A DNA stretch of 64,000 nt from Glycine soja (lineage: Eukaryota > Streptophyta > Magnoliopsida > Fabales > Fabaceae), in contig NC_041003.1 in the NCBI RefSeq assembly GCF_004193775.1, forward strand, positions 49,094,111 to 49,158,110. The letters are read 5' to 3'. Shown in pieces: positions 51,396 to 63,199 of this stretch (position 1 is the stretch's first letter; every line of letters starts with the position of its first letter). The notes under the pieces are model-generated. The model searched no databases. It had not been told where the DNA came from and was given only the letters and a program-made list of their open reading frames with translations. The translations under genes were made by a program, and so were the position numbers.

Positions 51396-53108
51396 TCAGC
51401 TGACTACACAGCTCCCAATCTCCCAATGCGTGCATTTTGACACTCTTGACTCTTCCTCGTAGCTGTCATTGGAGCAAGGACTTGGTATATTAATGGCCTT
51501 TTCCACAATCCTTTCGATAAATTCATATTGGTACCTACACAAGTACAAGGCCTTTTAACACATTAAGCTTGAGTAATTAATCTTCTCGCTTATATGGATT
51601 ATCGTACAAAATACAAGACCGCACCAAACCAAACAGCAAACAAAACTCCATGTCTAGGACAAGAACTATACATTTCCTATTTACCATTTATTTGACCATT
51701 TCACAGATGGTCAAGAGGGAGGCATATTATTAAGGGATTAATAGTCATTTAATCAGCAACTAGAACTAATAGACATTAATAAACAACAAATTAACTTGAT
51801 CAGCCAAAATTAATTAAAAGCATTACATACTGATTTTCCCTGAGATGCTCTCCTTCCAAGTTGGCGATTTCAGACAAAGCAGACCTCCATTTATGCACCT
51901 TCCCAGAGTCCTTTCCAAATCTTTTCTCCTGGGCAGTCATGGCATCACCATAACTTTTTGTTTGATTGCATACATCGGACTTTTCCACATTGTAAAATAT
52001 TGGCCAAACCATTTGATTCCTGGTTTTCACGCACTCAATGATCTTGGAAAGTTCATCAAGACACCACGTGGAATACCCATAGTTTTCAGAGAACACTACA
52101 ATTGAAAGCCTTGATCTTTCAATTGCTCCCATAATCGTAGGTGAAATTTGATTCCCACCCTCCAATCCCTCATCATCCATGAAGACGTAGAATCCCTCCC
52201 GGCAAAAGGCTTTATAGAGAAAACCTGTGAAAGAGTGGCGGGTATCTCTTCCCCTAAAACTCAGAAAAACATCATATCGGCGGCGCTGGCGCCTCTTGGC
52301 TATATCAACAATCTCTCGGATGAATTCATATTCGTATCCGGACCTATAAAATCAGTGTACAAGTCCCTTTAATTATCAGGCCAACTCAAGCACAACAAAA
52401 TCAGAACTATACTACACTGAAACAGGAAACAGAACCTTTAATTTTTAAAAATCCACAACACCCCATCCATTTGTATCACTTTCTAAAACGATAATGAGAC
52501 GAGCAGAGGTTGCAAATAAAATAAGTAACTAAGAACTGGTGCTATGCTAGTAGACAAGACAAGATAACTTTATTAACTAAAAAGTAAATAAAATTTGCAA
52601 GCATATTACTTACATACCCATTTTGGTATTCCATAGCAGTCCAACCGTAGACTTCTAGCAAGGCGTCCTTCCATTCATTCACCCTCTCTTTGTAATCTCC
52701 AAATCTTTCTTCGAATACACAGAGCGCTTGTTGATCAGGTCCACTAAATATTGCATCCATTATTTCCCCTCGTTCCACTTTGTAAAAGACGGGAAGCAGC
52801 AGTTGCTTCTTCCTCTTTATACACCGAACGATGGCCACAAATTCATCAAGATTCCTTGGGGATGATGCGTAGTTTGGAGAGAGAACAACAATTAACAAGT
52901 TTGATTCTTTAATTGCTCTTAGAGCAAAGGGTGAAATTTGGTCGCCATTCATGAGTAGTAGCTCATCATGATGATTATCTTCTGTGAAAAAGGTATTGAT
53001 TCTGTTGCGGCGCAAAGCATTATAGAGATTACCAGCGAAGGTGTAGCGGGTATCTGGGCCAACTAAACACAGAAAAACATCGTACTTGTTGTTGGGTTCA
53101 TTCGTCAT
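51396..53108 (-). CDS. tandem TIR-TIR protein without NB-ARC or LRR (3 exons, 380 aa)
   Basis: Exons in coding order: 53108-52618, 52343-51831, 51534-51396. All introns are GT-AG and phase 2, which joins two complete TIR domains and a short tail into one frame. TIR 1 (residues 9 to about 150) starts YDVFLCLVGPDTRYTF and has Glu89 in NLDEF, but lacks the usual SFRG and has PRN where WC is normal; its BB-loop region is longer than usual (EDNHHDELLLMNGDQIS). TIR 2 (187 to about 325) is canonical: YDVFLSFRGRDTRHSF, then STWCLDEL with catalytic Glu261. Each TIR is followed by the helix YEYEF or YQYEF plus I(R/E)xIV usual after plant TIRs. The tail ends in NDSYEEESRVSKC...WEIGSCVVS. Plant TIR domains are NADases that make immune signalling nucleotides; such activity is plausible for TIR 2. 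It is divergent from its paralogue at 53799. It could instead be expressed as separate single-TIR transcripts. Confidence 0.82.
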
Positions 53109-53798
53109 GATGAATCACAAGGCCTTCTCCTCTGCCCTGCCTCGTGTTCTTATTCATTATTCATTTTTCATTAATGCGCATCTCGGTACAAAAAATGCCT
53201 CCCTCAGTTAGCTCCCTACGTATAATCTGATTAAAAAAACCCTTGGCTTCTCAGCCGATAAGCTTGACTTGACTTATTTAAATATTCATTTTTTTTAATT
53301 TCTAATCAACTTGGATATTAAATATGATTTTAACAGAAGTTTAAACTTTGATTTATCATATTGTCACGAGAGAGAGACTAATAGTCCCTTATGTTAAACT
53401 CAACTTTTTTTTTTTTTTCATTTTCAATATGTGAAAAATAAAGTGACAAGAGAAGGGGGGAGACATTGGACATTGAGTGGAGAGGTCAAGTCAATTATTA
53501 TTATTTTTTAAAAAACTCAATCGAAAGTGAAATAATTACTTTTCTTTTTTTTCTTATTATAATTAGCATGTAAGAAAAAAATATTTAAATATAATTATTA
53601 TTTTAATTTTTTTCATATAACAATAATTAATTTTTACAATATGAATTAAAAAACAAACAAAAATTAACAATCATAAAATTAATTTTTTTATTTATTAGTT
53701 TTTAAAAAGTAAGCTAAGAAGATAACTATAAATAATTATGACAAGTTGGTTGGGTCCAGTGAATAATTGAAGAAAGTAGGTGAAAGCATTTGATTAGG
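53109..53798. promoter_or_regulatory. shared intergenic region between divergent TIR-TIR genes
   Basis: 690 bp separate the two start codons, so both promoters must lie here or overlap. The sequence is AT-rich with long T and A runs. I could not assign individual TATA boxes or defence motifs with confidence. Confidence 0.5.
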
Positions 53799-55861
53799 AT
53801 GGCAAATAAGGGTGGCGGCAGTGGCATCGGCAGCGAGGAGGCCAAGGGGCCCTTCGATGTCTTCTTGTGTTTCAATGAGGCAGAGACACGCCACAGCTTC
53901 ACAGGTACTCTCTATCACGCTTTACAGAGCGCCAGATTCAAGACTTACATGGAGAATGGCAAGTTGAGACGTGGCGACAAAATCGCAACCGCTATTCTCA
54001 CTGCAATGGAAGCATCAAGGATTTCAATCGTCGTTTTCTCACCATACTTTGCCTCCTCCACCTGCTGCCTTGATCAACTTGTCCACATCCATCGCTGTAT
54101 GAATACCAAAAACCAACTCATTTTGCCAATCTTTTACGACGTCGACCAGTCCGATGTAAGAGATCAGCTAAATACATTTGGCCAAGCCATGCTTCAACAC
54201 CAACATCGTTTCGGAAAGAGCTCCGACAAAGTGCTCCAGTGGAGCTCAGTTTTGTCTCATGTCGCCAACTTGACCGCCTTCTGTTTCTCCAGTACTGGGT
54301 ATGTACATGTAACTTCCATAATCATTGGGTCTTATGTGGAGGAGATTAGTAATATGGCTATCAATCAGTTTATTTAGAATCTTCTTAATGAGTGTTTGCT
54401 AATACATTGATTAACAAACAAACAAAATATTTATTGTGACAAAAAAATTATAAGTAACATAATTTTACACGTTTTAATGAAAATAATTGCTTTTGGTTCC
54501 TTAATCATTCATCAACACTAAATAGTATTGATCATTTATTTATAGACAAATCTAGGTATAACATCTTTTAATCAAAAGCAAAATTTCGTCTAGTAACTTA
54601 TGCCTATTGTTTTTGCGCAAGTCATGCAAACTTCCATTTTAATTGTAACACACCACCAACATTTGTGATATTGTATTAAGTTTTTTCCTTGATTTATATA
54701 CCTTATTATTTTTTAGAGTGAAAATGCTTTTGGCATCCAAACAACACTATAATGTTTGACAATGAATGAATTTGCTTCGAAGTGGCATTAGAAACTTTGA
54801 TTGCCTATTCAAAAAACCATCACATTAAAATTTATGGTACAAGTACGAGTCTGATTGGTTTGATGGAGGGAAGATTGTTTAGGTAGGAAGAGGAGAGGAA
54901 AAATAAATCTTTTCTTGTTTAGTTCACAAGGGAAGAAGAGAAATTTTAAAATTCAATTTTCCTGTTAATATTAGACTTCAAAATATAAATGAAGATATCT
55001 TAGTCAATATAGCTAAAATGTTTTTAAATCCCCTCCCCTGCATTTCCCCATCCAAACACTATGGTAAGCAACATCAGCAAAGTTAAGGTTTCGTTTCAAG
55101 TTTCAGTGTAATTTTGTATTTTGTGTCACGATCTTTATATCGTGCAGATTGATTACTCGGTCTTAATTTTGTCATACTAGTAATCAAGAATTCTGATCAA
55201 GACTGTACATGAATGCCTGGTACCTTTTTGTAGGGACCAATATGAATATCAATTTGTGGAAGAGATCGTGGATTGGGTCACCAAGACCGTTCCCCGCAAT
55301 GATGTTTTTCTGAGTTTCTGTGGAAGAGATACTCGGTACTCCTTTACAGGTTTTCTCTACAATGCCTTGAGCCGGAGTGGTTTCAAAACCTACATGAATG
55401 ATGATGGGGACCAGATTTCACAATCCACTATTGGAAAATCAAGGCTTTCAATCATTGTATTTTCTAAAAATTATGCACATTCCTCGTCGTGTCTTGATGA
55501 GCTTTTGGCAATCCTTGAATGCATGAAGATGAAAAACCAACTGGTTTGGCCCATATTTTACAAAGTGGAGCCCAGGGATATAAGGCGTCAAAGAAATAGT
55601 TATGGTGAAGCCATGACTGAACATGAAAATATGTTGGGTAAGGACTCTGAGAAGGTACAGAAATGGAGATCAGCTTTGTTTGAAGCCGCAAACTTGAAAG
55701 GATGGACCTTTGAAACCGGGTACAACACATACTCTGTATTTTGTTGTGTGCCAATTACTATTTTTTTTATGTATGTAGTAAACAAAAAAAAAGCATTGCG
55801 CTTTTGTAGGTATGAATATGAAGTTATTGAAGAAATTGTGGAAAGGGCCATTAAAATTTAA
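53799..55861 (+). CDS. tandem TIR-TIR protein, paralogue, with degenerate TIR modules (3 exons, 345 aa)
   Basis: Exons: 53799-54298, 55234-55719, 55810-55861. The introns are GT-AG and phase 2, the same plan as the minus-strand gene. The ATG at 53799 follows a TAG and is the first in frame. TIR 1 (residues 19 to about 160) reads FDVFLCFNEAETRHSF, so SFRG and the Asp before TR are changed. Its catalytic position is Gln93 (CCLDQL) instead of Glu, so it should lack NADase activity. TIR 2 (189 to about 325) keeps Glu256 in SCLDEL but has SFCG for SFRG. It is shortened in the BB-loop/alpha-B region (NDDGDQISQSTIGKSR, several residues fewer than its paralogue). The C-terminus is YEYEVIEEIVERAIKI and stops; the DNA after the stop still resembles the paralogue's tail codons. 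No NB-ARC or LRR follows before the next gene. Likely roles are adaptor, decoy or regulator of TIR signalling, or a decaying paralogue. Confidence 0.8.
54830..55075. mobile_element. possible MITE in intron 1 of plus-strand TIR-TIR gene
   Basis: The left part TTTGATGGAGGGAAG and the reverse complement of the right part GTTTGGATGGGGAAATG form loose inverted ends around an AT-rich body. A similar right end (CCCTCCCCTCCAACCAAAC) occurs alone at about 13210-13230. The boundaries are uncertain. Confidence 0.4.
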
Positions 55862-56599
55862 AATGGATTCTATGTACCAACCACGAAGTCCTTGCTCAAG
55901 TGTCAACTAGAAATCAACCGATAAAATTCAACTGGCGGTTCTATAAGTAGCAGGAGCTGGTTCACAAATTGACGATAACATGTCTCATTAGGAGGGAATG
56001 AATGAAGGATATTCAGAAACTTGATCAGCATGTCATATTTCTCAGCGTAATAAATACGAAACCTTGTCTTCAGCCAGGCTATTGTAGCCACTGCCTATTT
56101 CTACACATTTGATCTGACATTTCTATGGATTTCATTGGACGTCTACTAAGGTAGAGAACAAAGACACTATTTTGGTGGTAGATTTTTTCCAGTAAACGAT
56201 TAAAATTATACTGCGGTAGTGAGTCAAATACGAGGAAGTTGATCAAATAGCAAAATATGCGATACAACATTAAATTATTCTATTTATATAAGAATTGAGT
56301 CATATTTTTTGTAGTATAACTATTATAAATATCTCCCAATAATACTAATATCTTCATGTCTGGTACGCACATAAGGATTATCTCATTATGCGCTTAATTC
56401 CAAAAAGATTTTTGCGTTTGTTAATATAAATAAAACCAGAAAATTGATGATTCTATATCTCTGTTTCTTGAAAATGATTTGACTGATTAAATTTGAGATC
56501 AATTCGCCGCAAAATTCATTGTTCATAAAACCTCCGCAAAAAATTATATTTTTCACGTGTTTTTGTCAAAAAATGTCATATAACTGAATTATGCACGTC
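55862..56599. other. intergenic between convergent TIR-TIR and helicase genes
   Basis: 3' untranslated DNA of both neighbours. No gene recognised. Confidence 0.5.
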
Positions 56600-59500
56600 C
56601 TATGAGTGCATGGAATTTAACAATTTCAAAGCCAGAGCTTCTTGCTCCTCCAAAGTAACCCCGCCAGTACTTGTACGTGCATTTCCTGTGACTTCATTTC
56701 TTTCACCCTCGTCAGAGTCACTATCAAAGTATACTTTACTCTTTTTATGCAGTCTATCAACAGTTTCATCTCCTTCTGACCCAGATATATCATCTTGGTC
56801 GTCCTCTTCCGCATTCCCAGCCTTCCATTTCATCTTCTGCTTGATTCTTTTTTCTCTAAGCCGCTGACGTTCTATAAGTTTGTCTTCCTTGTCAGCCTTC
56901 TTCAAATCATCTCGCATCCTTCTATAGTATTCAGCTTTTTGTTCTGCATCAAGACATAAAGATGATGTGGCAAAAATGTAAAATATAGCCCATGCTTATG
57001 AAGTAAGAACATACATGTAAGTAACTACTTCAATGCTCTGAAGACCAAAATGGTATATAGTGATTTGATGAGAATGAGATCTAGCCATGATCAGGTTCTC
57101 AAATTCAACAACGATTGCAGAAAATACAAAAGGGTTTTCTAATTGGTAAACAAGTGAGTAGCTATATATTTATTTAACATTTTTAAAACATTTTTTATTA
57201 TTTTCACAAAACTATGAAAACAAGGAAAGAAATGACATGTATACACATGTATAAGCAACAATTTCACCATTCCAGCTTCAGTTGAAAAGTAAGGGCATAC
57301 CTGGATCAAGCAACATTTCTTTGCCACTTTGTGTGTCAGCTATCCTGGCTAGTGGAGGAAGTGTGTGGCCTTCATCGTCAAATACAACCCTAGTCCCAAG
57401 TGGCCTGTGTACATTAATCTTGAGTTTCTTTTTCTTCAATACACGAGTTGCTGGTCTGCATAGGAAAGAACCAAATTGGTAAGAACAAGAATGGAGGAAG
57501 AAATTCAAAGCTCCACATGAATGGCTCCTGCCAAGAAATATAATAGATCCAACTTTATACCCAACACCAAGTTTGAATTTTTTTTTCTATTAGCCACATC
57601 ATAAGGTGTTGTATTCAAATATCAATTTGCCCCAGCAATTTGAAACTAGAAGACTAGTCTAGCCCCTTTCCATAATCATATATAAAGAAACTAATGCAGT
57701 ATTATCAGAAAGCAGCCTAATTTTTTTATCAGTACTACTGTAAACATGTATAAGGTAGCATACATTATTTCTTCAATTTCAGATGACTTCACTTCGCCTT
57801 CATTTGCAGTATCAGCTAACTGAAGAAGATCATTTTCGGTTTCCTCATCCTTGAAAGCAACTGTGTCTAGCTTCTTCCTTGAAACCTCAAAGATAGTTTC
57901 CTTGTCTGAATCCTCTGGTTCAACTAAAATTGATTTTGTTGACACATCTTTAGATTTAATTTTCTGATTTAGAAAACGGATTTTGGGGGTCATTGGTAAA
58001 CCTAATGATGCTGAATACTCGTCAATAGGTAGTTTCATAACATCAAATATGTCTTTATCCTTTTGGATATGGATGGATCTCAAATATGTGATGAATGCCC
58101 TTTGAGCCCGATGCTGCATGTCTGGGTATTTGACCAATAAAGATGCCAACAAGCTAGAAACTGGTTGCAGTAGTTCTTTCCTTGGCTGAATAATCAACAA
58201 TTGCAAAAGCATGGAAAGCAAATGTCAGACAAACATAAGACTGAAGTGAACCAGATTTTAAAACTGACATCTTGATGTCCAAATGAAAATTGGAATTGCA
58301 CGCATACAATTAATTTGCAGGGAAATTGTACCTTATTAAAATGCACTGGAACCTTTGCGGCTTTTAACTTTTCAAGCATTTGAATTTCTGAAGGCAACAG
58401 AAATAAAACTGACTTTCCATCAGATTTATATCGAGCAGTGCGACCAACTCTATGTATGTAAGAAGCTACATTTTCAGGACAATCCACCTACAAATGCAAG
58501 AGAGAAGTGAGACTGAACATAAAAACAAGTTTTTTGCTTCCAACACCCCACACCTCAAAGCCCTAAGACTTGCTCCAAGACAGGAAACCAAAAGCAGGAT
58601 GAAACTCACCTGAACAACCCAGTCAACTGCCTTATTAAAATCAAGGCCTCTTGCAGCCACATCAGTTGAAAAGAGAACTGAGCGCTTCTCACAAAACTCA
58701 GAATATATTGCCATTCTTCTTTCCTGTTTCATCCTCCCATGAAGGCACTTCAATGGTATGCCAGGGTGCAATTTCTTAAATGCTTCAAAGACAAATTTTA
58801 CCTATTAAGCAGGGATGTGAACGTTATGGAAGATAGTCAAGCTCAAGAGAGGGAATTTGCACCAAAAAACACATCTTAAACATTTTCCCTGCTAACATGA
58901 AAGAATTATGGACAAATTCATCCTAAGAATCCTTTAAAAAAATTCTTATTACAATAACCATAACCAGCACAACTGAAAACCATAACTGAAGTTCTATGCA
59001 TGTGAACTACACCATGTAGTTACAAATACAACAAAACAATTATTTACTTGGCCATTGAATATGAAACTAATGAGACAACTTTCAAGTTTCAATCATAAAA
59101 TCAAATTACATTCCCTCAAATTGCACAAAAAATCTTGAAAATGATGACTAGCCAGTAGCCATATGCATTGGCTAAGCATCAAAGGGTGCAACTTTTGAAG
59201 AAGCATGACAGTAAAATTGTAATAGAAGCCTATAACATGCAATTCCGTTCAACAAGGAAAAGAATTTCTTGAAACAGGAAAGAGAAGTGGAGTTACCTGT
59301 TTACAGCTTGAAAGAAAGACAAGTGTTTTGGACTGTAGATGTGTCTTTATGAAACTCCACAACATATCTAACTTCTGTTCCAGGGGAACAATCATCACGA
59401 TTTGCTTCAACAGAGTAGGAGTGGAAGTCACAGATTCTTCGTGCACACTCAGATACTCTGGATCCTTCAAACTTAGTCTTGCGAGATCTTGAATTGACTT

Positions 59501-61037
59501 TGTTTGAGTTGCAGAGAAAAGCAAGGTTTGTCTACGCTTTGGTAGTTGGGAAATGATTGCATTTAGTTCCTTCTTGAACCCACTGTCTAGAATCCGATCA
59601 GCTTCATCTAGTACCAAAACCTATATCCAGGAAGTCCACCCAACCATCAGCTATATTGACCAAATCTAATGATACATATCTGTTATCTTGTTTGACCCAA
59701 ATAAACATGTACTTTGGAAGACAAAATTAAAAAATTATGCTTTACAAGGGCTAAAGCATACAAAAATTAAATGGCACCTATACTCTGCTTCAACCACTGT
59801 TGCTAAATCACCTATGCACGGAAGCAAATTTTCTGAAGGCTATTAAGGCAGGAAAATCTTGACATACCCAAGTACAATTAAAAACAGACACAAGGAAACA
59901 GAGAGTGATATAATAAAACAAAGGACTTAATTGTAGCCATAATTTCAGAGTCAGAATTAGGTTAATCTATCCCATATAAGAAAAAAGGTTATTCTGACCT
60001 GCATCTGTGAACAATCAAAGTTGGGAGTTTCATCCATGTGTTGCAGCAGTCTACCTGGCGTGCAAATCAATATGTTGAGCTCATTTACACGTTCTTTCTC
60101 CATGTCAACGTCTTTTCGACCACCAATGAGAAGGCCAGCACTAAAATTATGGTGTTTGCCAACAACCTTCAACACATCAAACAGCTGAGCAGCCAATTCT
60201 CTCGTAGGAGATATGATGATGCTGCCAACCCCATCTTCAGGTCCCCATCTCTCTCTATGCAACTTCTCCAACACCTATTATCCATAATCCACCATAAATA
60301 AATAACAATAAGCACAAATATCACAGTTCAAGATACCATCTATTCATCCACTATATATTAAATCAATGACCTTGCCTAAACATGTGTCAGTTTAGTTTAT
60401 CTTGGTTTCTCTACTCGTTAGTAAATAGTAAATGCTATGATTATATAGTTATACTATTATCACAATATTTGCATTCAGAATCCACCATAAACAAATAATA
60501 ATAAGCATAAATATCACAATATTTACGATAGATTTTTTCACTTTTGAGCAAACCTTCGGATTATATTATTATTATTATCACAATATATAATATATTCGTA
60601 TTAGTTAAAAAATAAATAAGGAACCCTAATCCGAAGTGAATGGAGCTGAGAAATGAAGCACTTACAGGGATAATGAAAGCGAGGGTTTTACCGGAGCCAG
60701 TTTTGGCGGCGCCGAGGATGTCGCGGCCACAGAGCGCGTGGGGGAGAGACGCTCTCTGGATGTCGGTCATGACCACGAACTTGGATTCTCGCAGGGCGTC
60801 CTTTGTTTTCTTGGAAAGCGGGAATTGCTCGAACCTCGACGCGCCGGCGTAGCGCGAGTAGGTGTCGTCGTCGTCGAGGCGGCCAACGGGGGAGTTTTTG
60901 GGGAGAGGCGGAAGCGACATTGGGTTCGAACCGGAATCCGGTGGCTGGAACTGGATCCATGAATTCAAGAGGTTTATCTCTTCCTCCTCTGAAACTCGCT
61001 GTTGCTTCCGAAACTCCCTCGATTTCGGTCTTCTCAT
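56600..61037 (-). CDS. DEAD-box ATP-dependent RNA helicase, Dbp4/DDX10 type (Arabidopsis RH32-like; 8 exons, 746 aa)
   Basis: Exons in coding order: 61037-60666, 60274-59999, 59620-59297, 58801-58610, 58487-58332, 58185-57764, 57455-57301, 56943-56600; all GT-AG and in frame. All helicase motifs are present: Q motif near Thr91/Gln94, motif I AKTGSGKT (111-118), PTREL (147-151), TPGR (196-199), DEAD (221-224), SAT (252-254), [10 protein letters not shown] (369-378) and HRVGRTAR (400-407). After the core comes the family-specific region ([20 protein letters not shown], then [13 protein letters not shown]) and a lysine/acid-rich C-terminal tail with SDSDEGE. This combination, and the length, mark the Dbp4/DDX10 group. 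It unwinds RNA in the nucleolus for release of U14 snoRNA and SSU-processome assembly, leading to 18S rRNA. The start is the first ATG, at [15 protein letters not shown], matching the family's basic N-terminus. No lesion is seen. Confidence 0.94.
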
Positions 61038-61085
61038 TGCTCAAGCTTGAAGGCGAAGACGAAGATGAAGATCAAAAGGAACGTT

Positions 61086-61221
61086 GGGGTTTAGGTTTAT
61101 GGTTTGTGTGTTGTTGCGGCAGAAAGAGCTTCATTGCAGTGCCTAGACTTGTTGGCGGTTAAAGCTTCATTTGTGAACGACGACAAGCTACGTAATGGGC
61201 CGAGTGATGAATCATTGGGCT
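61086..61221 (-). promoter_or_regulatory. telo-box and site II motifs upstream of RH32-like gene
   Basis: The complement of 61086-61099 is TAAACCTAAACCCC (telo-like), just upstream of the ATG. TGGGCC at 61196-61201 and TGGGCT at 61216-61221 are site II (TGGGCY) motifs. The combination of telo-box and site II is known from plant ribosomal-protein and ribosome-biogenesis promoters. Confidence 0.6.
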
Positions 61222-61249
61222 GGCCCGATTAGTCCATGGCCATTCTTTT

Positions 61250-62930
61250 TGTACACTCTTTTTTTTAAAAAAAAGTAAAAGTTTAAAACACTAATTTGAT
61301 TCTGAATGTGTAAAATATTATTATATTAGTTCCTCAAACTAAGAAAATATATTTATATTCATGGCATATAAAAATTATGAAATTAAAAAAAATTGTTTTT
61401 AAATAACTATAATATAATATATCACATAACTAAAATATTTAAAATTGATCCAATGATAAAATAACAAAATCGTAATATTATATCACAAACTTTTTCTCTG
61501 AACACAAAGTCCCAAACACCCACAACAACGTTTACCAAATTTAGGAATTTATTTTATTTCTTTTTCGGTAAAAAGCTATTCATTAAAAAATAAATGATAA
61601 AAAAACAACATTGTCGATCAATCTTGAATAAAGTAGAAAGTGTTGTCCAACGACATGTGGCTCAAAAGCACCTAACCATAATGACTTGAGAAATTCCTAA
61701 AATGTCCAAAAGTGTTACAAAAGTCAAAATAGCATAATGCATATACAAAATACATGGACAATCCGATCAACGTAACCTACTCCTTTCATCCAGTTTAATA
61801 ATAAAATGCAAGCCTCTTTAAAAGACATCTTAACTGGTATTTCCAATTCATAATAAATAAAGTATTTTTCATCTAAAATCTTTAAGAGCTTAATTTTCTT
61901 TTGTTGAATTTTAAGAGCTTAATTTATTGATACTACGAAATATTTTTACGTAAACATTCACCAACAGCTTACGCATTAATAAATAACACACAACTAATAT
62001 GATAAAATAGTTCAATATTATTAAATTGAATTTTCAATATAGATGCATCTATATAAATTTAAACCGCAATTTTTTTGATTAATTTAAGATTTAAATATTT
62101 TTTAGTCTTTGTAATTTATTTTTTATTTTAATCCTTACAAATTATATTTTTTTGTTTTTTGTCTTAATAATATTTTAGATAATGTTTTTCCATTAGTCAA
62201 AGTGTTTTAAAGACAAAATAAAATAAACATGATTTATAAGAATTAAAAAAATTATACGGACAAAAAAATTGTAAGGATTAAAAAAATATTTAAACCTCAA
62301 TTTAAAATAGTTTTATCAATTAATTTGCTTGATCGTGTAGATAAACCTTTTGTCAAAATAATTTTGTATAAATAATAATTTCATATAATGTCAAAATTTT
62401 CATTTAATTAAAAATCATTTAACATAATTATTACAAAACTTAAAAGTCAATTTATATAATAATTTATATTCTAAAGTAATTTTTATAAAATTAATCATTT
62501 TACCATATATCATAATATATACTAGAATCTACAAATATAAAAGTATTTACCATTTTGAGCAAATTCTTTTGAATAAATTAAGAAAAGGCAATGGTGAGAA
62601 GCCGCATATAAAAATGTTTACTATTTCGAGCATATTCTCATCAAATTTTTTGAATACATTAAAAGAAGGCAGGCAATGGTGAGAATATACTAGAATCTAC
62701 AAATATAAAAGTTGTTATCTATGATTTTGATGCAGATTATGAAATATCATCACCTGTCTAGTTGTATATAATGTATCCATATATTCTAAAAAAATTATGA
62801 GTATCCATATATTCTAAAGATGTCAATATGGTCATAATCTGCAGAATGCATGAATTTAGTCATCTAGATTTGCTGCAGTCATTTTGGTTATGCTTCATGA
62901 ATCATAACCCATTATTCTTTTCACTTTTTC
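61250..62930. other. AT-rich intergenic DNA, no gene recognised
   Basis: It holds a MITE copy (62087-62297) and two near copies of a short stretch ending GGCAATGGTGAGAA (about 62586 and 62674). No coding region is supported. Confidence 0.5.
62087..62297. mobile_element. MITE-like element, copy 2 (same family as 5891-6148)
   Basis: The left end is AGATTTAAATATTTTTTAGT. The right end in reverse complement is AGGTTTAAATATTTTTTTAA. The arms carry AATCCTTACAAATTATAT, like the AGTCCTTACAAAATATAATT of copy 1. No coding capacity. Confidence 0.6.
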
Positions 62931-62936
62931 ATGCAG

Positions 62937-63135
62937 GGTTTTGTTCATTTAGCACTGCAATCGCGCCTTCCAATTGTTCCAATGGTCCTGACAGGTACTC
63001 ATCCAGCATGGAGGAAAGGAAGTTTGCATGTTTGACCAGCACCTCTCACTGTCAAGTATCTTCCTCTAAGTACTGAAAATTGGAAGGCTGACAAGATTGA
63101 TGACTATGTCAAAATGCTGCACAACATGTATGCTG
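62937..63135 (+). pseudogene. plastid lysophosphatidate acyltransferase (LPAT1/ATS2-like) C-terminal fragment
   Basis: After an intact intron acceptor (TTTTTCATGCAG) the frame reads GFVHLALQSRLPIVPMVLTG, then THPAWRKGSLHV, TGA, PAPLTVKYLPLSTENW, then KADKIDDYVKMLHNMYA. This is the C-terminal part of plastid 1-acyl-glycerol-3-phosphate acyltransferase, which adds the second acyl chain in plastid phosphatidate synthesis. The TGA at 63033-63035 stands where the family has Arg, and one Pro codon is missing. No acyltransferase NHQS or glycerophosphate-binding exon was found upstream, and the C-terminus past 63135 diverges. The preserved splice site suggests a genomic fragment rather than a retrocopy. 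Confidence 0.75.
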
Positions 63136-63199
63136 CATTGAAAATTTTCAGGGTCAGAAGACTCAGAACCAATTCTTCTTAGCTGAGGCACATCTTCCA

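Noticed and set aside
51396..55861. TIR genes as the 5' ends of full TIR-NB-LRR genes
   Set aside because: No P-loop, kinase-2, GLPL or LRR codons occur downstream of either gene before the neighbouring genes, and each last exon ends in a stop.
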